This document shows, piece by piece, positions 9,239-17,367 of a stretch of 33,164 nucleotides of DNA (its first letter is position 1; each line of letters opens with the position of its first letter). The stretch comes from an uncultured Clostridia bacterium. GTDB lineage: Bacteria > Bacillota > Clostridia > TANB77 > CAG-508. Where the stretch lies: assembly GCA_947594845.1 (NCBI GenBank), contig CANQEI010000015.1, positions 1 to 33,164 on the forward strand. Reading direction: 5' to 3'. A program made the translations under genes and the position numbers. Under the pieces are notes generated by a model. The model saw only the letters and a program-made list of their open reading frames with translations. It was not told the DNA's origin and did no database searches.

Positions 9239-9934
9239 TTAATCTCTAGAATTTTCTTCTTTCTTAATACTTTCATTTAATTTTGGAAGTGCACCTTTTT
9301 GTATAGCCTTTTTCATTAGCAAAGCTAAATGCTCTGGTTCAGGATAATCCTTTTCATCTAATGCAGCTAAAACAAATTTATCCCTTATACTATATTGCAC
9401 TATTCTTCCATTACTATCATATTTTCTTACTAAATTATCTAGTAATAGTTCCATATTAAGTGGAAAGCCGTGCATTCTAGAAAAAATATCTGCAAAAGCT
9501 AAAGTAGTTCTAGTATTTCCGTCTCTAAATGGATGTACTCTCCATATTGCTGCTAATTTTTTACTAAATTCTAAAGAAATTTGGTCAACACTTTTTCCAC
9601 TCCAGTCAGTATCGTTCAACGCTTCTAATTTTTTCTTTAAATCTGTACCTATTTTACTTACTTCAGAATATTGTAAACTTAAACCTGGTATAACAACCTC
9701 TTCTTTATAAATTGGAGTAGTTCTATATTTTCCAGCCCATTCATAAATATCTGAAAAAATATGTTTATGTACACTTCTAAAAAATTTATCATCAAATTCT
9801 CTTGAAAATTTAGAATTAACATTTATCAATTTTGCAAAACCTATATCAGCTTCAGCTCTATGTAATTCCTCTTCATTTTCAATTCCTAGTAAATTTTTTA
9901 AAGTTCCGTTTTCTAATATATATGGATCCTTCAT
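9239..9934 (-). CDS. fic: Fic/Doc-family adenylyltransferase (FIDO domain)
   Basis: A 231-residue single-domain Fic protein (COG2184-like). Fic enzymes transfer AMP, or other nucleotide groups, from ATP to a hydroxyl side chain of target proteins; bacterial ones with a small partner act as toxins. The core motif is intact: HPFRDGNTR (134-142), with catalytic His134, metal-binding Asp138 and phosphate-binding Asn140/Arg142. The upstream flap GKYRTTPIYKEEVVIPG (68-84) matches the target-docking hairpin. The C-terminus has SIKKEEN (222-228), close to but not equal to the inhibitory [S/T]xxxE[G/N]. The ATG lies one base after the stop of the small upstream gene (TAA-T-ATG) with only a distant GAGAGG, so it is probably translationally coupled. 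The module sits between nrnA and truB in the nusA operon, where no Fic gene is usually found. Confidence 0.92.
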   Translation of the reverse strand: MKDPYILENGTLKNLLGIENEEELHRAEADIGFAKLINVNSKFSREFDDKFFRSVHKHIFSDIYEWAGKYRTTPIYKEEVVIPGLSLQYSEVSKIGTDLKKKLEALNDTDWSGKSVDQISLEFSKKLAAIWRVHPFRDGNTRTTLAFADIFSRMHGFPLNMELLLDNLVRKYDSNGRIVQYSIRDKFVLAALDEKDYPEPEHLALLMKKAIQKGALPKLNESIKKEENSRD

Positions 9935-9935
9935 A

Positions 9936-10124
9936 TTATTTTTTATACCTCTCAATTACTTCTTTTTGAACATCTTCAAGTTCTTTTTCACCGTCTACAT
10001 ATTGTTTTACTATTTTTAAAGTTTCATCTGTAGGTACATCAGCTCCTGATATAGAAATCCCTAAAGCTTTTTTTACAATAGCAATTCTTTCTTGCCTTGT
10101 AGTATTTTCAATTAAATAATTCAT
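9936..10124 (-). CDS. Small antitoxin-like partner of Fic (VbhA-type)
   Basis: A 62-residue protein directly upstream of, and nearly overlapping, fic. Its layout (an N-terminal helix RQERIAIVKKAL, a short turn ISGADVPTDE, then a helix ending YVDGEKELEDVQKEVIERYK) resembles the small VbhA-family antitoxins that block the Fic ATP site. However, the hallmark inhibitory motif [S/T]xxxE[G/N] is absent: the only Glu followed by Asn or Gly is E6-N7, with Asn, not Ser/Thr, four residues earlier. The start ATG follows GGGAG. The antitoxin role is inferred from position, size and layout, so the exact family is uncertain. Confidence 0.7.
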   Translation of the reverse strand: MNYLIENTTRQERIAIVKKALGISISGADVPTDETLKIVKQYVDGEKELEDVQKEVIERYKK

Positions 10125-10160
10125 TCAATTCTCCCAACTTTATAAAATCATAAATACAAT

Positions 10161-11111
10161 CTATTTTATAAATCTTTTTACCTGTGTAATAACCCTTTCT
10201 TTTGCCTCTTCTAATGAATATGGTAATGTACAACCTGCTGCTCTAATATGGCCTCCTCCATTAAATAGTAAACAAATATCAGAAACATTTACATAATCAT
10301 TTGAACGAAGTGAACCTTTATATCCTTTATCTGTTTCATATAAAAATATTGATACTTCTACTCCTTCAACATCTCTACCAATTTCAACTATACCGTCTAA
10401 ATCACTTTGGATAACATTAAGTTTTTTCATATCCTCTTTTGTCATATATGTATAAGCAATTTTTCCGTTTGCAATAAATTCAATTCTATTCATTGCAAGT
10501 TTTCTAGCTTCAAATTTTTCTTTAGAAATATTGTTAAGTGATTCTTTATATATTTTTGAGATTTTTACACCTTTTCCTAAAAATTCTGATGCTATTTCAA
10601 AAGTTTCTGATGTAACACCTTCGTATCTAAATCCTCCTGTATCTGTTACAATTCCAGTAATCAAACATGTAGCAACTTCTTGAGAAATATCTGTTTTAAA
10701 ATATTCTAGCATTGTTGTAATAATTTGTGCACATGCTGGTGCCACTGGATTTACAAAATTCAAGTCTCCAAACATTCCATTTGATGTATGATGATCTATA
10801 TTCAAACGTGTTTCGCTTTTTAAATATGTTTCTGTTGGATCATCTAATCGTTTGATATCTGCACAATCTAAAGCAATGGCTAAATCATATTTTTCCAAAG
10901 ATGGTTTCTCTAAAACCTCATCAGCATGTGGTAAAAATTTAAAAGTACTAGGAAATACTGGTATTACCATATCTACATTTTTTCCCATTTCTTTTAAAAC
11001 TAAATATGTTGCAATTGTACTTCCAATAGCATCTCCATCTGGATTTTCATGAGTAAAAATAACTATATTTTTAGCTCTTTCTATAACTTCTTTTATAGTA
11101 TCTAATGTCAT
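10161..11111 (-). CDS. nrnA: Bifunctional oligoribonuclease / pAp phosphatase NrnA (DHH-DHHA1)
   Basis: NrnA degrades very short RNAs to mononucleotides and dephosphorylates pAp; it is the Gram-positive functional counterpart of Orn plus CysQ. The 316 residues carry the Mn-binding phosphoesterase motifs H21 with D25/D27 (HENPDGDAIGS), D82 (LDCAD) and D106-H107-H108 (NIDHHTSN). The C-terminal DHHA1 domain has the RNA-binding NGGGHIRAAGC (GGGH at about 285-288). Length is typical. The ATG follows AGAGAGG. It lies 18 bp after rbfA, a conserved neighbourhood in many Bacillota. The related domain fold also occurs in recJ and c-di-AMP phosphodiesterases, but the short two-domain layout favours NrnA. 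Confidence 0.93.
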   Translation of the reverse strand: MTLDTIKEVIERAKNIVIFTHENPDGDAIGSTIATYLVLKEMGKNVDMVIPVFPSTFKFLPHADEVLEKPSLEKYDLAIALDCADIKRLDDPTETYLKSETRLNIDHHTSNGMFGDLNFVNPVAPACAQIITTMLEYFKTDISQEVATCLITGIVTDTGGFRYEGVTSETFEIASEFLGKGVKISKIYKESLNNISKEKFEARKLAMNRIEFIANGKIAYTYMTKEDMKKLNVIQSDLDGIVEIGRDVEGVEVSIFLYETDKGYKGSLRSNDYVNVSDICLLFNGGGHIRAAGCTLPYSLEEAKERVITQVKRFIK

Positions 11112-11129
11112 ATTAAAAACCTCTCTTTA

Positions 11130-11492
11130 TTAATCATTTTTCATATCTTTTGTTATTTCTTTTAAAATAGAATCTATTCTTGAACCATATTCTAAAGATT
11201 CATCAAATAAAAATACTAGTTCTGGAGTAATTCTTAAGTTTACTCTTTTAGCAATCATTGACCTAATAAAACCTGAGCACTTTTTTAATCTTGCTAAATT
11301 TCCCTTATTACTTTTTGCATTAATCATACTTACATACACTCTAGCATATCTCAAATCTGGAGTAGTATCAACCTTTGTAACGCTAATTAATCCAGTAATT
11401 TGAGGATCTTTTAAATCTTGATCAATTACAATACTAATTTCCTTTTTTAATTCTTCATTTACTTTATTCATTCTATTTGTATTTTTAGGCAT
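11130..11492 (-). CDS. rbfA: 30S ribosome-binding factor RbfA
   Basis: RbfA is a KH-fold maturation factor that binds the 30S subunit near helix 1 of 16S rRNA and is needed for late 30S assembly. The 120-residue protein starts MPKNTNRMNKVNEELKKEIS and contains the family features DPQITGLISVTKVDTTPDLRYARVYVS and a C-terminal FLFDESLEYGSRID. GGAG lies 8 bases before the ATG. Unusually, it is separated from infB by 171 bp occupied by a hairpin repeat; elsewhere in this operon genes are almost touching. Confidence 0.95.
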   Translation of the reverse strand: MPKNTNRMNKVNEELKKEISIVIDQDLKDPQITGLISVTKVDTTPDLRYARVYVSMINAKSNKGNLARLKKCSGFIRSMIAKRVNLRITPELVFLFDESLEYGSRIDSILKEITKDMKND

Positions 11493-11539
11493 TTTTCATT
11501 CTCCAATTTTTATTTTTAAATATCCCTTTTTTTTGCCAA

Positions 11540-11662
11540 GCTGGGAAAAGATTTGCCATACTACAAGGCAAACTTTAGTTAAAATACCGGAGGCGTATGT
11601 AGATACGTCGAGGATTTTTAATCTAAAGTTTAACGCCGTAGAATGGTAAATATTTTTCCAGC
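11540..11662. repeat. 123-bp imperfect hairpin element, copy 1
   Basis: An imperfect palindrome fills the infB-rbfA gap. The outer arms, GCTGGGAAAAGATTTGCC and its partner ending ATTTTTCCAGC, begin one base after the infB stop. Further in, ACTACAAGGC faces AACGCCGTAG and AAACTTTAG pairs with CTAAAGTTT. The tip is CCGGAG, a stem GCGTAT/ATACGT with loop GTAG, then CGAGGATTT. The same layout and loop motifs recur at 32261-32382 in the same orientation, so this is a dispersed repeat family and not just a terminator. It encodes no protein. It could be a MITE/REP-like element or a structured RNA. No target-site duplication was evident. Confidence 0.8.
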
Positions 11663-11663
11663 G

Positions 11664-14390
11664 CTATCTCTTGATTTCTTCAAGAATATGTGCCTCAATC
11701 ACATCACCAACTTGAATATCATTATAGTCCTCTATTTGAACACCACACTCATATCCATAAGCAACTTCTTTAACATCATCTTTAAATCTTTTTAAAGAAA
11801 CTAATTTGCCTTCATGTAAAACAACATTATCTCTAATAACTCTAACAATTGAATTTCTTGCAATTTTACCATCTGTTACATAGCATCCTGCAATAGTTCC
11901 TACATTTGAAACTTTGAAAGTTTGTCTTACTTCAGCATTTCCAATAACAACTTCCTTGAATTCTGGATCTAACATACCTTTCATTGCAGCTTGAACATCT
12001 TCAATAGCATTATATATTACAGAGTATAATTTAATTTCTACTCCTTCTTTTTCTGCTTCTGCTTTTGCCATAGCTCCAGGTCTTACATTAAATCCTATGA
12101 TAATTGCATTAGAAACCTTTGCTAATGTAACATCTGTTTCTGTAATTCCACCAACATTTGAATGAATTACTTTTACTCTTACATTATCATCAGATAATTT
12201 TTCTAAAGATTGTTTTACTGCCTCAACAGATCCTTGAACATCTGCTTTAACTATTAAATTTAATTGTTTTAATTTTCCTTGTTCTATTTGATTAAATAAA
12301 TCATCAAGAGTAACTGAAGAAGTTGCATTTAATCCTTTTTCTCTTTCTTGTATTTTTCTTCTTTCAATTAAATGTTTAGCAGTTTTTTCATCTTTTACTT
12401 CATAGAAAGTTTCTCCAGCATTTGGAACACTTGTAAGACCTGTTATTTCAACAGGTGTAGAAGGACCTGCAGATTTAACTTTCTTTCCTTTATCATTTGT
12501 CATTGTTCTAATTCTACCAATTGAAGAACCTACAACAATGGTATCTCCAACATCTAATTTACCTCTTTGTACTAGCATCGTTGCAACTGGACCTTTAGCC
12601 TTGTCTAACTTAGCTTCAATAACAGTTCCTTTAGCTTGTTTTTTAGGATTTACTTTCAATTCAAGCATATCAGCTTGTAATAAAACCATTTCTAGCAAAT
12701 TATCAATTCCATCACCTTTTTTAGCAGATATTGGAACAAATATTGTATCTCCGCCCCACTCTTCAGGAACTAACTCATGTTCTGTCATTTCTTCTTTAAT
12801 CTTTTCTAAATTTGCTCCTGGTAAATCCATTTTATTTACTGCTACAATAATTGGAATTTCAGCAGCTTTTGCATGATTAATTGCTTCAATTGTCTGAGGC
12901 ATAACTCCATCATTAGCTGCAACAACAAGTATAGCAATATCAGTAATCTGAGCACCTCTAGCTCTCATACTAGTAAAAGCTTCATGACCTGGTGTATCCA
13001 AAAATGTGATTTCTCTATCATTTACTGTAACTTTGTATGCACCAATATGCTGAGTAATACCACCAGCTTCACCTTCAATAACATTTGTTTTTCTTATTGC
13101 ATCAAGTAAAGATGTTTTTCCATGATCTACGTGTCCCATAACAACAACTACAGGAGGTCTACTAATTAAATCTGCTTCATTATCTTCACTTTCGTCAAAT
13201 AAAATATCTTCATCTGTTTTAATATCTTTTTTATTTGCAGTTATTCCATACTCAGAAGCAACTAAATAAGCAATATCAAAATCTATTTCTTTATTTATTG
13301 TTGCCATTACTCCTAAGTTTAACAATTTTTTAATTAAATCACCACTTGTAATTTTCATTTCTGCTGCTAAATCTTTTACTGTAATAACTGGTGGAATAGT
13401 AATTTCAGTTAATTTGAATATTTTCTGTTTAGTTCTATTTTCCTGTTTTCCTTTTTTCTCGCTTCTTCTTCCTCTTTGTGTGCTTAAATCATAATAGTCA
13501 AGCATATCAACATTTGAAAGTTTGCTTTCTTGTTTTAAAGATCTTAACTTTCCTGAACTAAATTCTTCATTTCTTCCTTTTTTCTTTGTTTGTTTTTTAG
13601 TTCTTTGTTCTTCAAACATACGATTATTTTTTTGTTTATCTATAGCTCTATTAGAATATTCAATAGCATTTTCTTTTTCAACAATATCAACAGCCATAAT
13701 GTTATTTATTTTTTTGTCTATTCCTCTGTCATCAAGTTTTTTATTATTTTTATAATTATTTGAATTATTATTTCTATTTTGGTTGTTATAATTATTGTTT
13801 ACATTTCTATTGTTATTAGTCTTTTGGAAGTTATTTTTCTGAAAATTATTTTTTTGGAAGTTATTGTTTTTTTCAAACTTGTCTTTCTTTTCTACTTTAA
13901 TAGGTTCTTTTGACTCTACTTTTTCTGTTTTTTCTTCAACTCTCTTTTCCACTACTGTTTGCTTAACTTCTTTTTCAGGTTCAGCTTTAGGCTTTTCTTC
14001 CTTTTTATTTGGGATTCCAAATAATTCAGCAACAGACATTGGTTTTGATTGCTTGTTTCTATAAACAATGTTATAGTCTTTTTTTCTATTCTTCTCAACA
14101 AAACCTACATCATGTTTTCTTATATCTGTTTTCTTTTCTTCCTTTTTTTCTTGTTCATCATTAATTATAACAGTTCTTCTCATAATAACAGGTTGGTCTG
14201 ATACTACTTCTTTTTTAGTTTGATTTTTTTCTACTTTCTTCATAGAATTTGTAATTTTTTCCGCCTCCTCATTTGTGATAGTGCTTAAATGGCTTTTTAA
14301 TTCTATTCCCAATTTATTTGCCTTTTCTATCACATCTTTACTATTTACATTTAATTTTTTTGCTAGTTCATGTACCTTAATTTTGTCCAA
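11664..14390 (-). CDS. infB: Translation initiation factor IF-2
   Basis: IF-2 is the GTPase that brings initiator fMet-tRNA to the 30S subunit and promotes subunit joining. The protein (908 residues from the chosen start) has an N-terminal IF2_N domain (about 1-50) and a long Lys/Glu/Asn-rich linker (about 55-325) including three tandem NNFQK units. A second IF2_N follows (about 330-385), then the G domain: GHVDHGKT (419-426), DTPGHEA, NKMD and SAKKGDG, and the C-terminal domains II-IV. I start at TTG (14390), giving [13 protein letters not shown] as in relatives, because the tail of ylxQ (GGGGGTGAT) forms its ribosome binding site. An ATG five codons earlier lacks one. It overlaps ylxQ by 14 bases, implying coupling. 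Confidence 0.96.
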   Translation of the reverse strand: MDKIKVHELAKKLNVNSKDVIEKANKLGIELKSHLSTITNEEAEKITNSMKKVEKNQTKKEVVSDQPVIMRRTVIINDEQEKKEEKKTDIRKHDVGFVEKNRKKDYNIVYRNKQSKPMSVAELFGIPNKKEEKPKAEPEKEVKQTVVEKRVEEKTEKVESKEPIKVEKKDKFEKNNNFQKNNFQKNNFQKTNNNRNVNNNYNNQNRNNNSNNYKNNKKLDDRGIDKKINNIMAVDIVEKENAIEYSNRAIDKQKNNRMFEEQRTKKQTKKKGRNEEFSSGKLRSLKQESKLSNVDMLDYYDLSTQRGRRSEKKGKQENRTKQKIFKLTEITIPPVITVKDLAAEMKITSGDLIKKLLNLGVMATINKEIDFDIAYLVASEYGITANKKDIKTDEDILFDESEDNEADLISRPPVVVVMGHVDHGKTSLLDAIRKTNVIEGEAGGITQHIGAYKVTVNDREITFLDTPGHEAFTSMRARGAQITDIAILVVAANDGVMPQTIEAINHAKAAEIPIIVAVNKMDLPGANLEKIKEEMTEHELVPEEWGGDTIFVPISAKKGDGIDNLLEMVLLQADMLELKVNPKKQAKGTVIEAKLDKAKGPVATMLVQRGKLDVGDTIVVGSSIGRIRTMTNDKGKKVKSAGPSTPVEITGLTSVPNAGETFYEVKDEKTAKHLIERRKIQEREKGLNATSSVTLDDLFNQIEQGKLKQLNLIVKADVQGSVEAVKQSLEKLSDDNVRVKVIHSNVGGITETDVTLAKVSNAIIIGFNVRPGAMAKAEAEKEGVEIKLYSVIYNAIEDVQAAMKGMLDPEFKEVVIGNAEVRQTFKVSNVGTIAGCYVTDGKIARNSIVRVIRDNVVLHEGKLVSLKRFKDDVKEVAYGYECGVQIEDYNDIQVGDVIEAHILEEIKR

Positions 14391-14685
14391 TAGTATCACC
14401 CCCATTAATTATTCTACAAATTTCCTCTGAAAAATTTTTATCTTTTAGTGCAATAATTGCTTTATTTTTCTTGCCTATTATTTTGCTATTATGTTCTATA
14501 TCACCAAATATCAAAATTGGTATTTTATATTCCTTAGCCATCTTTTCAAATTTTTCTTTGGTATTTGAAGACGAATCCTGTGCAATAATTATTAAATAAT
14601 TCTTTTTTTTAATTATTAGTTCTTCAACAGCATCTGCGCCACTAACTACTTTTCCAGCCTTAGCCGCGAGTCCGTAATAAACCAT
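14377..14685 (-). CDS. ylxQ: L7Ae-family K-turn RNA-binding protein (YlxQ)
   Basis: A 102-residue member of the L7Ae/L30e/YlxQ family; these small proteins bind kink-turn RNA and are encoded next to infB in Bacillota. It shows the family's [12 protein letters not shown] opening, then [16 protein letters not shown] and IPILIFG segments. The ATG lies 5 bases after the ylxR stop without a clear Shine-Dalgarno, which suggests reinitiation. Its last codons double as the infB ribosome binding site. The cellular role is known only as RNA binding. Confidence 0.88.
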   Translation of the reverse strand: MVYYGLAAKAGKVVSGADAVEELIIKKKNYLIIIAQDSSSNTKEKFEKMAKEYKIPILIFGDIEHNSKIIGKKNKAIIALKDKNFSEEICRIINGGDTIGQN

Positions 14686-14690
14686 TAACT

Positions 14691-14957
14691 TTATTTTGAT
14701 TGATTAACAATTACATCCCTCAACTTTTCATAAATTTCTTTATCAATACTCTGTTCAAAAGATTTTGATAATCTATTAGACTTTATCGCCTTTTCCAAAC
14801 ACTCAACATTATTGCAAATATATGCTCCTCTGCCATTTTTCTTACCAGTTAAGTCTATTGAAATTACATTTTCTTTATCTTTTACTATTCTTAATAATTC
14901 TTTTTTAGGTTTTGATTCTCCACAACCTATACATGTTCTTTCAGGTACTTTTTTCAA
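14691..14957 (-). CDS. ylxR: YlxR (DUF448) RNA-binding/regulatory protein
   Basis: An 88-residue YlxR protein. The opening MKKVPERTCIGCGESKPKKELLR (23 residues, family hallmark; C9 and C12) and the GRGAYIC segment (42-48) are diagnostic. Family members bind RNA or the nucleoid and have been described as regulators of, and possible cofactors for, RNase P. I start at TTG 14957: AGAGGTG lies 7 bases upstream and the product then matches relatives. A GTG ten codons earlier lies within the nusA end and is less likely. It begins 13 bp after nusA stops. Confidence 0.9.
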   Translation of the reverse strand: MKKVPERTCIGCGESKPKKELLRIVKDKENVISIDLTGKKNGRGAYICNNVECLEKAIKSNRLSKSFEQSIDKEIYEKLRDVIVNQSK

Positions 14958-14970
14958 AGTATTCACCTCT

Positions 14971-16080
14971 TTATTCTTCAACTTCACTTTCAGTATCTTC
15001 TTCTGGTAGTGCTTGAGATTCTTCTAACATTTTTCTAAATTGTGATTCACTCTTAATATCAATTTTCCAATTTGTTAATTTTGCTGCTAATCGTGCATTC
15101 TGTCCAGATTTTCCAATAGCTAAAGATAATTGATCATCAGGAACTATTACTTGTGCAAATTTTTCTTCTTCCTTTATATCAACAGCTAAAACTTGTGCTG
15201 GTAATAATGCTGCTGCTATAAATACAGCTGGATCTTCATCCCACTCTATAACATCTATTTTTTCTCCATGTAATTCATTAATAATGTTTTGAATTCTAAC
15301 TCCCTTTTGTCCTACACAAGAACCAACTGGATCTATATTTTCATTTGTTGAATACACTGCTACTTTGCTTCTTGAACCAGCATCTCTAGAAATATTTTTT
15401 ATCTCTATTAATCCTTCATATATTTCTGGAATTTCAAATTCAAACAATTTTCTTACGAAATCAGCATGACTTCTTGAAACTATTACTTGTGGATTGCCTT
15501 TTACTCCTTTTTCTACGCTCAAAACATATCCTCTAATTTTATCATTAACTTTATATTCTTCTGTTGGAATTTGTTCTTTAGTAGGCATTATTCCTTCAAG
15601 TTTTCCTAAGTCTAAAACAACTGCATTTCCATCATTTTTTTGAACTATACCTGTAACAATTTCGCCTTTTTTATCATTAAATTCTGTATAAATAATTTCT
15701 CTTTCAGCTTCTCTTATTTTTTGAACAACAACTTGTTTTGCTGTTTGTGCAGCTATTCTACCAAAATTCTTTGGAATAATCTCTACATCAACTGAATCTC
15801 CAATTTCGTATTTTTTACTCATCTTTTTAGCATTCTCTAAAGAAATTTCCAAAAGCTCATCTTTTGCAACTTCCACAACAGTTTTTGTAGAATATACATG
15901 CATTTCTCCAGATTCTCTATCTATAACCACTTTAACATTATCTGCTGAATCAAAATTTTTCTTATAGGCTGTAACTAGTGCAACCTCTAAAGATTCTAGA
16001 AGATAATCCTTTTTTATTCCTCTTTCTTCTTCAAGCTCCTTCATTGCAACAACTAATTCTTTCATATCGATTGCTTTCAT
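14971..16080 (-). CDS. nusA: Transcription termination/antitermination factor NusA
   Basis: NusA binds RNA polymerase and nascent RNA to modulate pausing, intrinsic termination and antitermination. The 369 residues comprise the N-terminal RNAP-binding domain (1-130), an S1 domain (about 135-200), KH1 with GQKG (257-260) and KH2 with GKSGQN (323-328). The short acidic C-terminus lacks the extra acidic repeats of proteobacterial NusA, as is normal in Bacillota. AAAGGA lies about 12 bases before the ATG. It follows rimP by 33 bp. Confidence 0.97.
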   Translation of the reverse strand: MKAIDMKELVVAMKELEEERGIKKDYLLESLEVALVTAYKKNFDSADNVKVVIDRESGEMHVYSTKTVVEVAKDELLEISLENAKKMSKKYEIGDSVDVEIIPKNFGRIAAQTAKQVVVQKIREAEREIIYTEFNDKKGEIVTGIVQKNDGNAVVLDLGKLEGIMPTKEQIPTEEYKVNDKIRGYVLSVEKGVKGNPQVIVSRSHADFVRKLFEFEIPEIYEGLIEIKNISRDAGSRSKVAVYSTNENIDPVGSCVGQKGVRIQNIINELHGEKIDVIEWDEDPAVFIAAALLPAQVLAVDIKEEEKFAQVIVPDDQLSLAIGKSGQNARLAAKLTNWKIDIKSESQFRKMLEESQALPEEDTESEVEE

Positions 16081-16113
16081 TTTTTTATCACATTCCTTTC
16101 AAAAATATATATT

Positions 16114-16575
16114 TTACCAGTCATATACAGACTTTGCACTTGCAATTTGTTTTAAGTCAATTTTAATATTTTCTTCCCCGCATTCTAAGATTAAATATTC
16201 ATTTGTATACTCTTTTAGAAATCCTTGAAAAACTTTTTTTCCCTCAATTTTTGAATATAAAGTAACTTCTACTTTTTTACCAATTTGTTTTTCAAAATGT
16301 TGTGGCTTTCTTAGTTTTTTTTCCAATCCAGATGAAGATACTTCTAAAAAATATTGTTCTTTAATATAATCAGCATCATCTAAAATTGGATTTATAATTT
16401 CATTTACTTTTTCACAATCTAAGATATCTATTCCTGTTGGCTTATCTATGTAAATGCATAAATGATATTCTTTTCCTTCTTTAAGATATTCAACATCATA
16501 TAATTCATAACCTAAGTATTCAATTTTTTCTTTAAGAAGATTTTCAACTTTTGCTTCAATTGTATTTTCAGCCAA
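16114..16575 (-). CDS. rimP: Ribosome maturation factor RimP
   Basis: RimP assists early 30S assembly around S12. The 153-residue protein begins MAENTIEAKVENLLKEKIE, with the typical N-terminal alpha-beta domain containing YIDKPTGI and DADYIKEQYFLEVSSSG, followed by the Sm-like C-terminal domain (from about residue 90). The start codon is TTG at 16575, with GGAGG 6 bases upstream; no in-frame ATG is nearby. It is the first gene of the operon, behind a TTGCAA-17-TATAAT promoter and a leader hairpin. Confidence 0.95.
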   Translation of the reverse strand: MAENTIEAKVENLLKEKIEYLGYELYDVEYLKEGKEYHLCIYIDKPTGIDILDCEKVNEIINPILDDADYIKEQYFLEVSSSGLEKKLRKPQHFEKQIGKKVEVTLYSKIEGKKVFQGFLKEYTNEYLILECGEENIKIDLKQIASAKSVYDW

Positions 16576-16600
16576 CTTTTTCCTCCATATACTAACAATA

Positions 16601-16625
16601 AAGAGTGGAATTGGTTTCCACTCTT
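16601..16625 (-). promoter_or_regulatory. Leader hairpin upstream of rimP (possible attenuator)
   Basis: A perfect stem AAGAGTGGAA/TTCCACTCTT with a 5-base loop lies between the promoter (16650-16678) and the rimP ribosome binding site. On the minus strand it is followed by a short T-rich stretch TTTATTGTT, so it could act as a weak intrinsic terminator in the operon leader. It could also be the terminator of the gene upstream. Confidence 0.6.
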
Positions 16626-16649
16626 CTGTTTGTTTATTTTGCTTTAAAT

Positions 16650-16678
16650 ATTATACTATGCTTTTTCAAGGATTGCAA
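16650..16678 (-). promoter_or_regulatory. Promoter of the rimP-nusA-infB operon
   Basis: Minus strand -35 TTGCAA (16673-16678), 17-base spacer, perfect -10 TATAAT (16650-16655). It lies about 75 bp before the rimP start. Confidence 0.72.
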
Positions 16679-16704
16679 GCATTTTATGATATTTTTAGCA
16701 TATT

Positions 16705-17352
16705 TTATTCAACAAAATTAGACAAATCATAATTTTGACCATCTGATGTACACAAAATTATTGTATTCTCCTGTTTATCATTTACACTTTTTATTACGTT
16801 CTCTATCTTCTTTACATTTTTGCCTAATCTAATTACTTCATTTTCAACAACTAAATTACTTTCTGATATAGCCTTATCTAAATCTAATAAAACAACTTCT
16901 TGTTCTTCAAGGCTAAGCACCAAATATGATGTATCTTTTATTTTTCCAACATTTATATCTTGTATTTTATAATTTGATGCTGATATTTGATTATAATTAT
17001 TCACATCAATATCACTCTTCGGATATTTTTTAGCAAATTCTTCTTTATCAACAACATTAAAATATAAATTATTTTGATTTAAAATAATTTGATAAACTCC
17101 ATCATAATCATTTTCTATTAAATCATATGTAGCACCTTCATTTTCTGGTGCTGTAGTAACAACACTGTTTTCCGTAACTGCAGTATAATTGTTGCTTACT
17201 TCATTTTTTTGCTGCAATTCTGATAAATCAATTTGTCCATTTGGCTTAATATCCACATTAAATAAGAAAACTACTAATCCGATTATTGTTAATAATATTA
17301 TTACCGCAGTTGTAATAATAATATATTTTATTTCTTTAGTTCTTTTATTCAT
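16705..17352 (-). CDS. Single-span membrane-anchored protein of unknown function
   Basis: 215 residues, not recognised. A short basic N-terminus is followed by one transmembrane span (about 10-31) and a soluble, presumably extracytoplasmic domain with many Asn, Asp and Val. The domain appears as two halves: 78-140 with YDGVYQIILNQNNLYF, and 140-212 with SYLVLSLEEQEVVLLDLD. No Cys pair or catalytic motif is visible except a single late Cys. AGGAGG lies 6 bases before the ATG. It is the last gene of the PBP-to-ftsH run, 15 bp after another small membrane protein, so an envelope role is plausible but unproven. Confidence 0.8.
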   Translation of the reverse strand: MNKRTKEIKYIIITTAVIILLTIIGLVVFLFNVDIKPNGQIDLSELQQKNEVSNNYTAVTENSVVTTAPENEGATYDLIENDYDGVYQIILNQNNLYFNVVDKEEFAKKYPKSDIDVNNYNQISASNYKIQDINVGKIKDTSYLVLSLEEQEVVLLDLDKAISESNLVVENEVIRLGKNVKKIENVIKSVNDKQENTIILCTSDGQNYDLSNFVE

Positions 17353-17367
17353 TATATTCCTCCTAAA

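Noticed and set aside
9220..9276. N-terminal extension of TruB into the fic gene
   Set aside because: The extension overlaps the fic 3' end, has no ribosome binding site, and TruB proteins begin at the internal ATG, which has AAAGGAAG upstream.
11540..11662. Integron attC site
   Set aside because: GTTTAAC in copy 1 fits the RYYYAAC core by chance, but there is no GTTRRRY partner and copy 2b does not keep it; no integrase or cassette genes are present.
11540..11662. Ordinary rho-independent terminator of infB
   Set aside because: The palindrome is 123 bp, has no T-run right after the stem on the minus strand, and rbfA upstream and infB belong to one operon in the other order; the repeat at 32261 shows it is a dispersed element.
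12538..14064. Several plus-strand open frames opposite infB
   Set aside because: They are low-complexity Ser/Phe/Leu-rich mirrors of a Lys/Glu/Asn-rich coding strand and have no ribosome binding sites.
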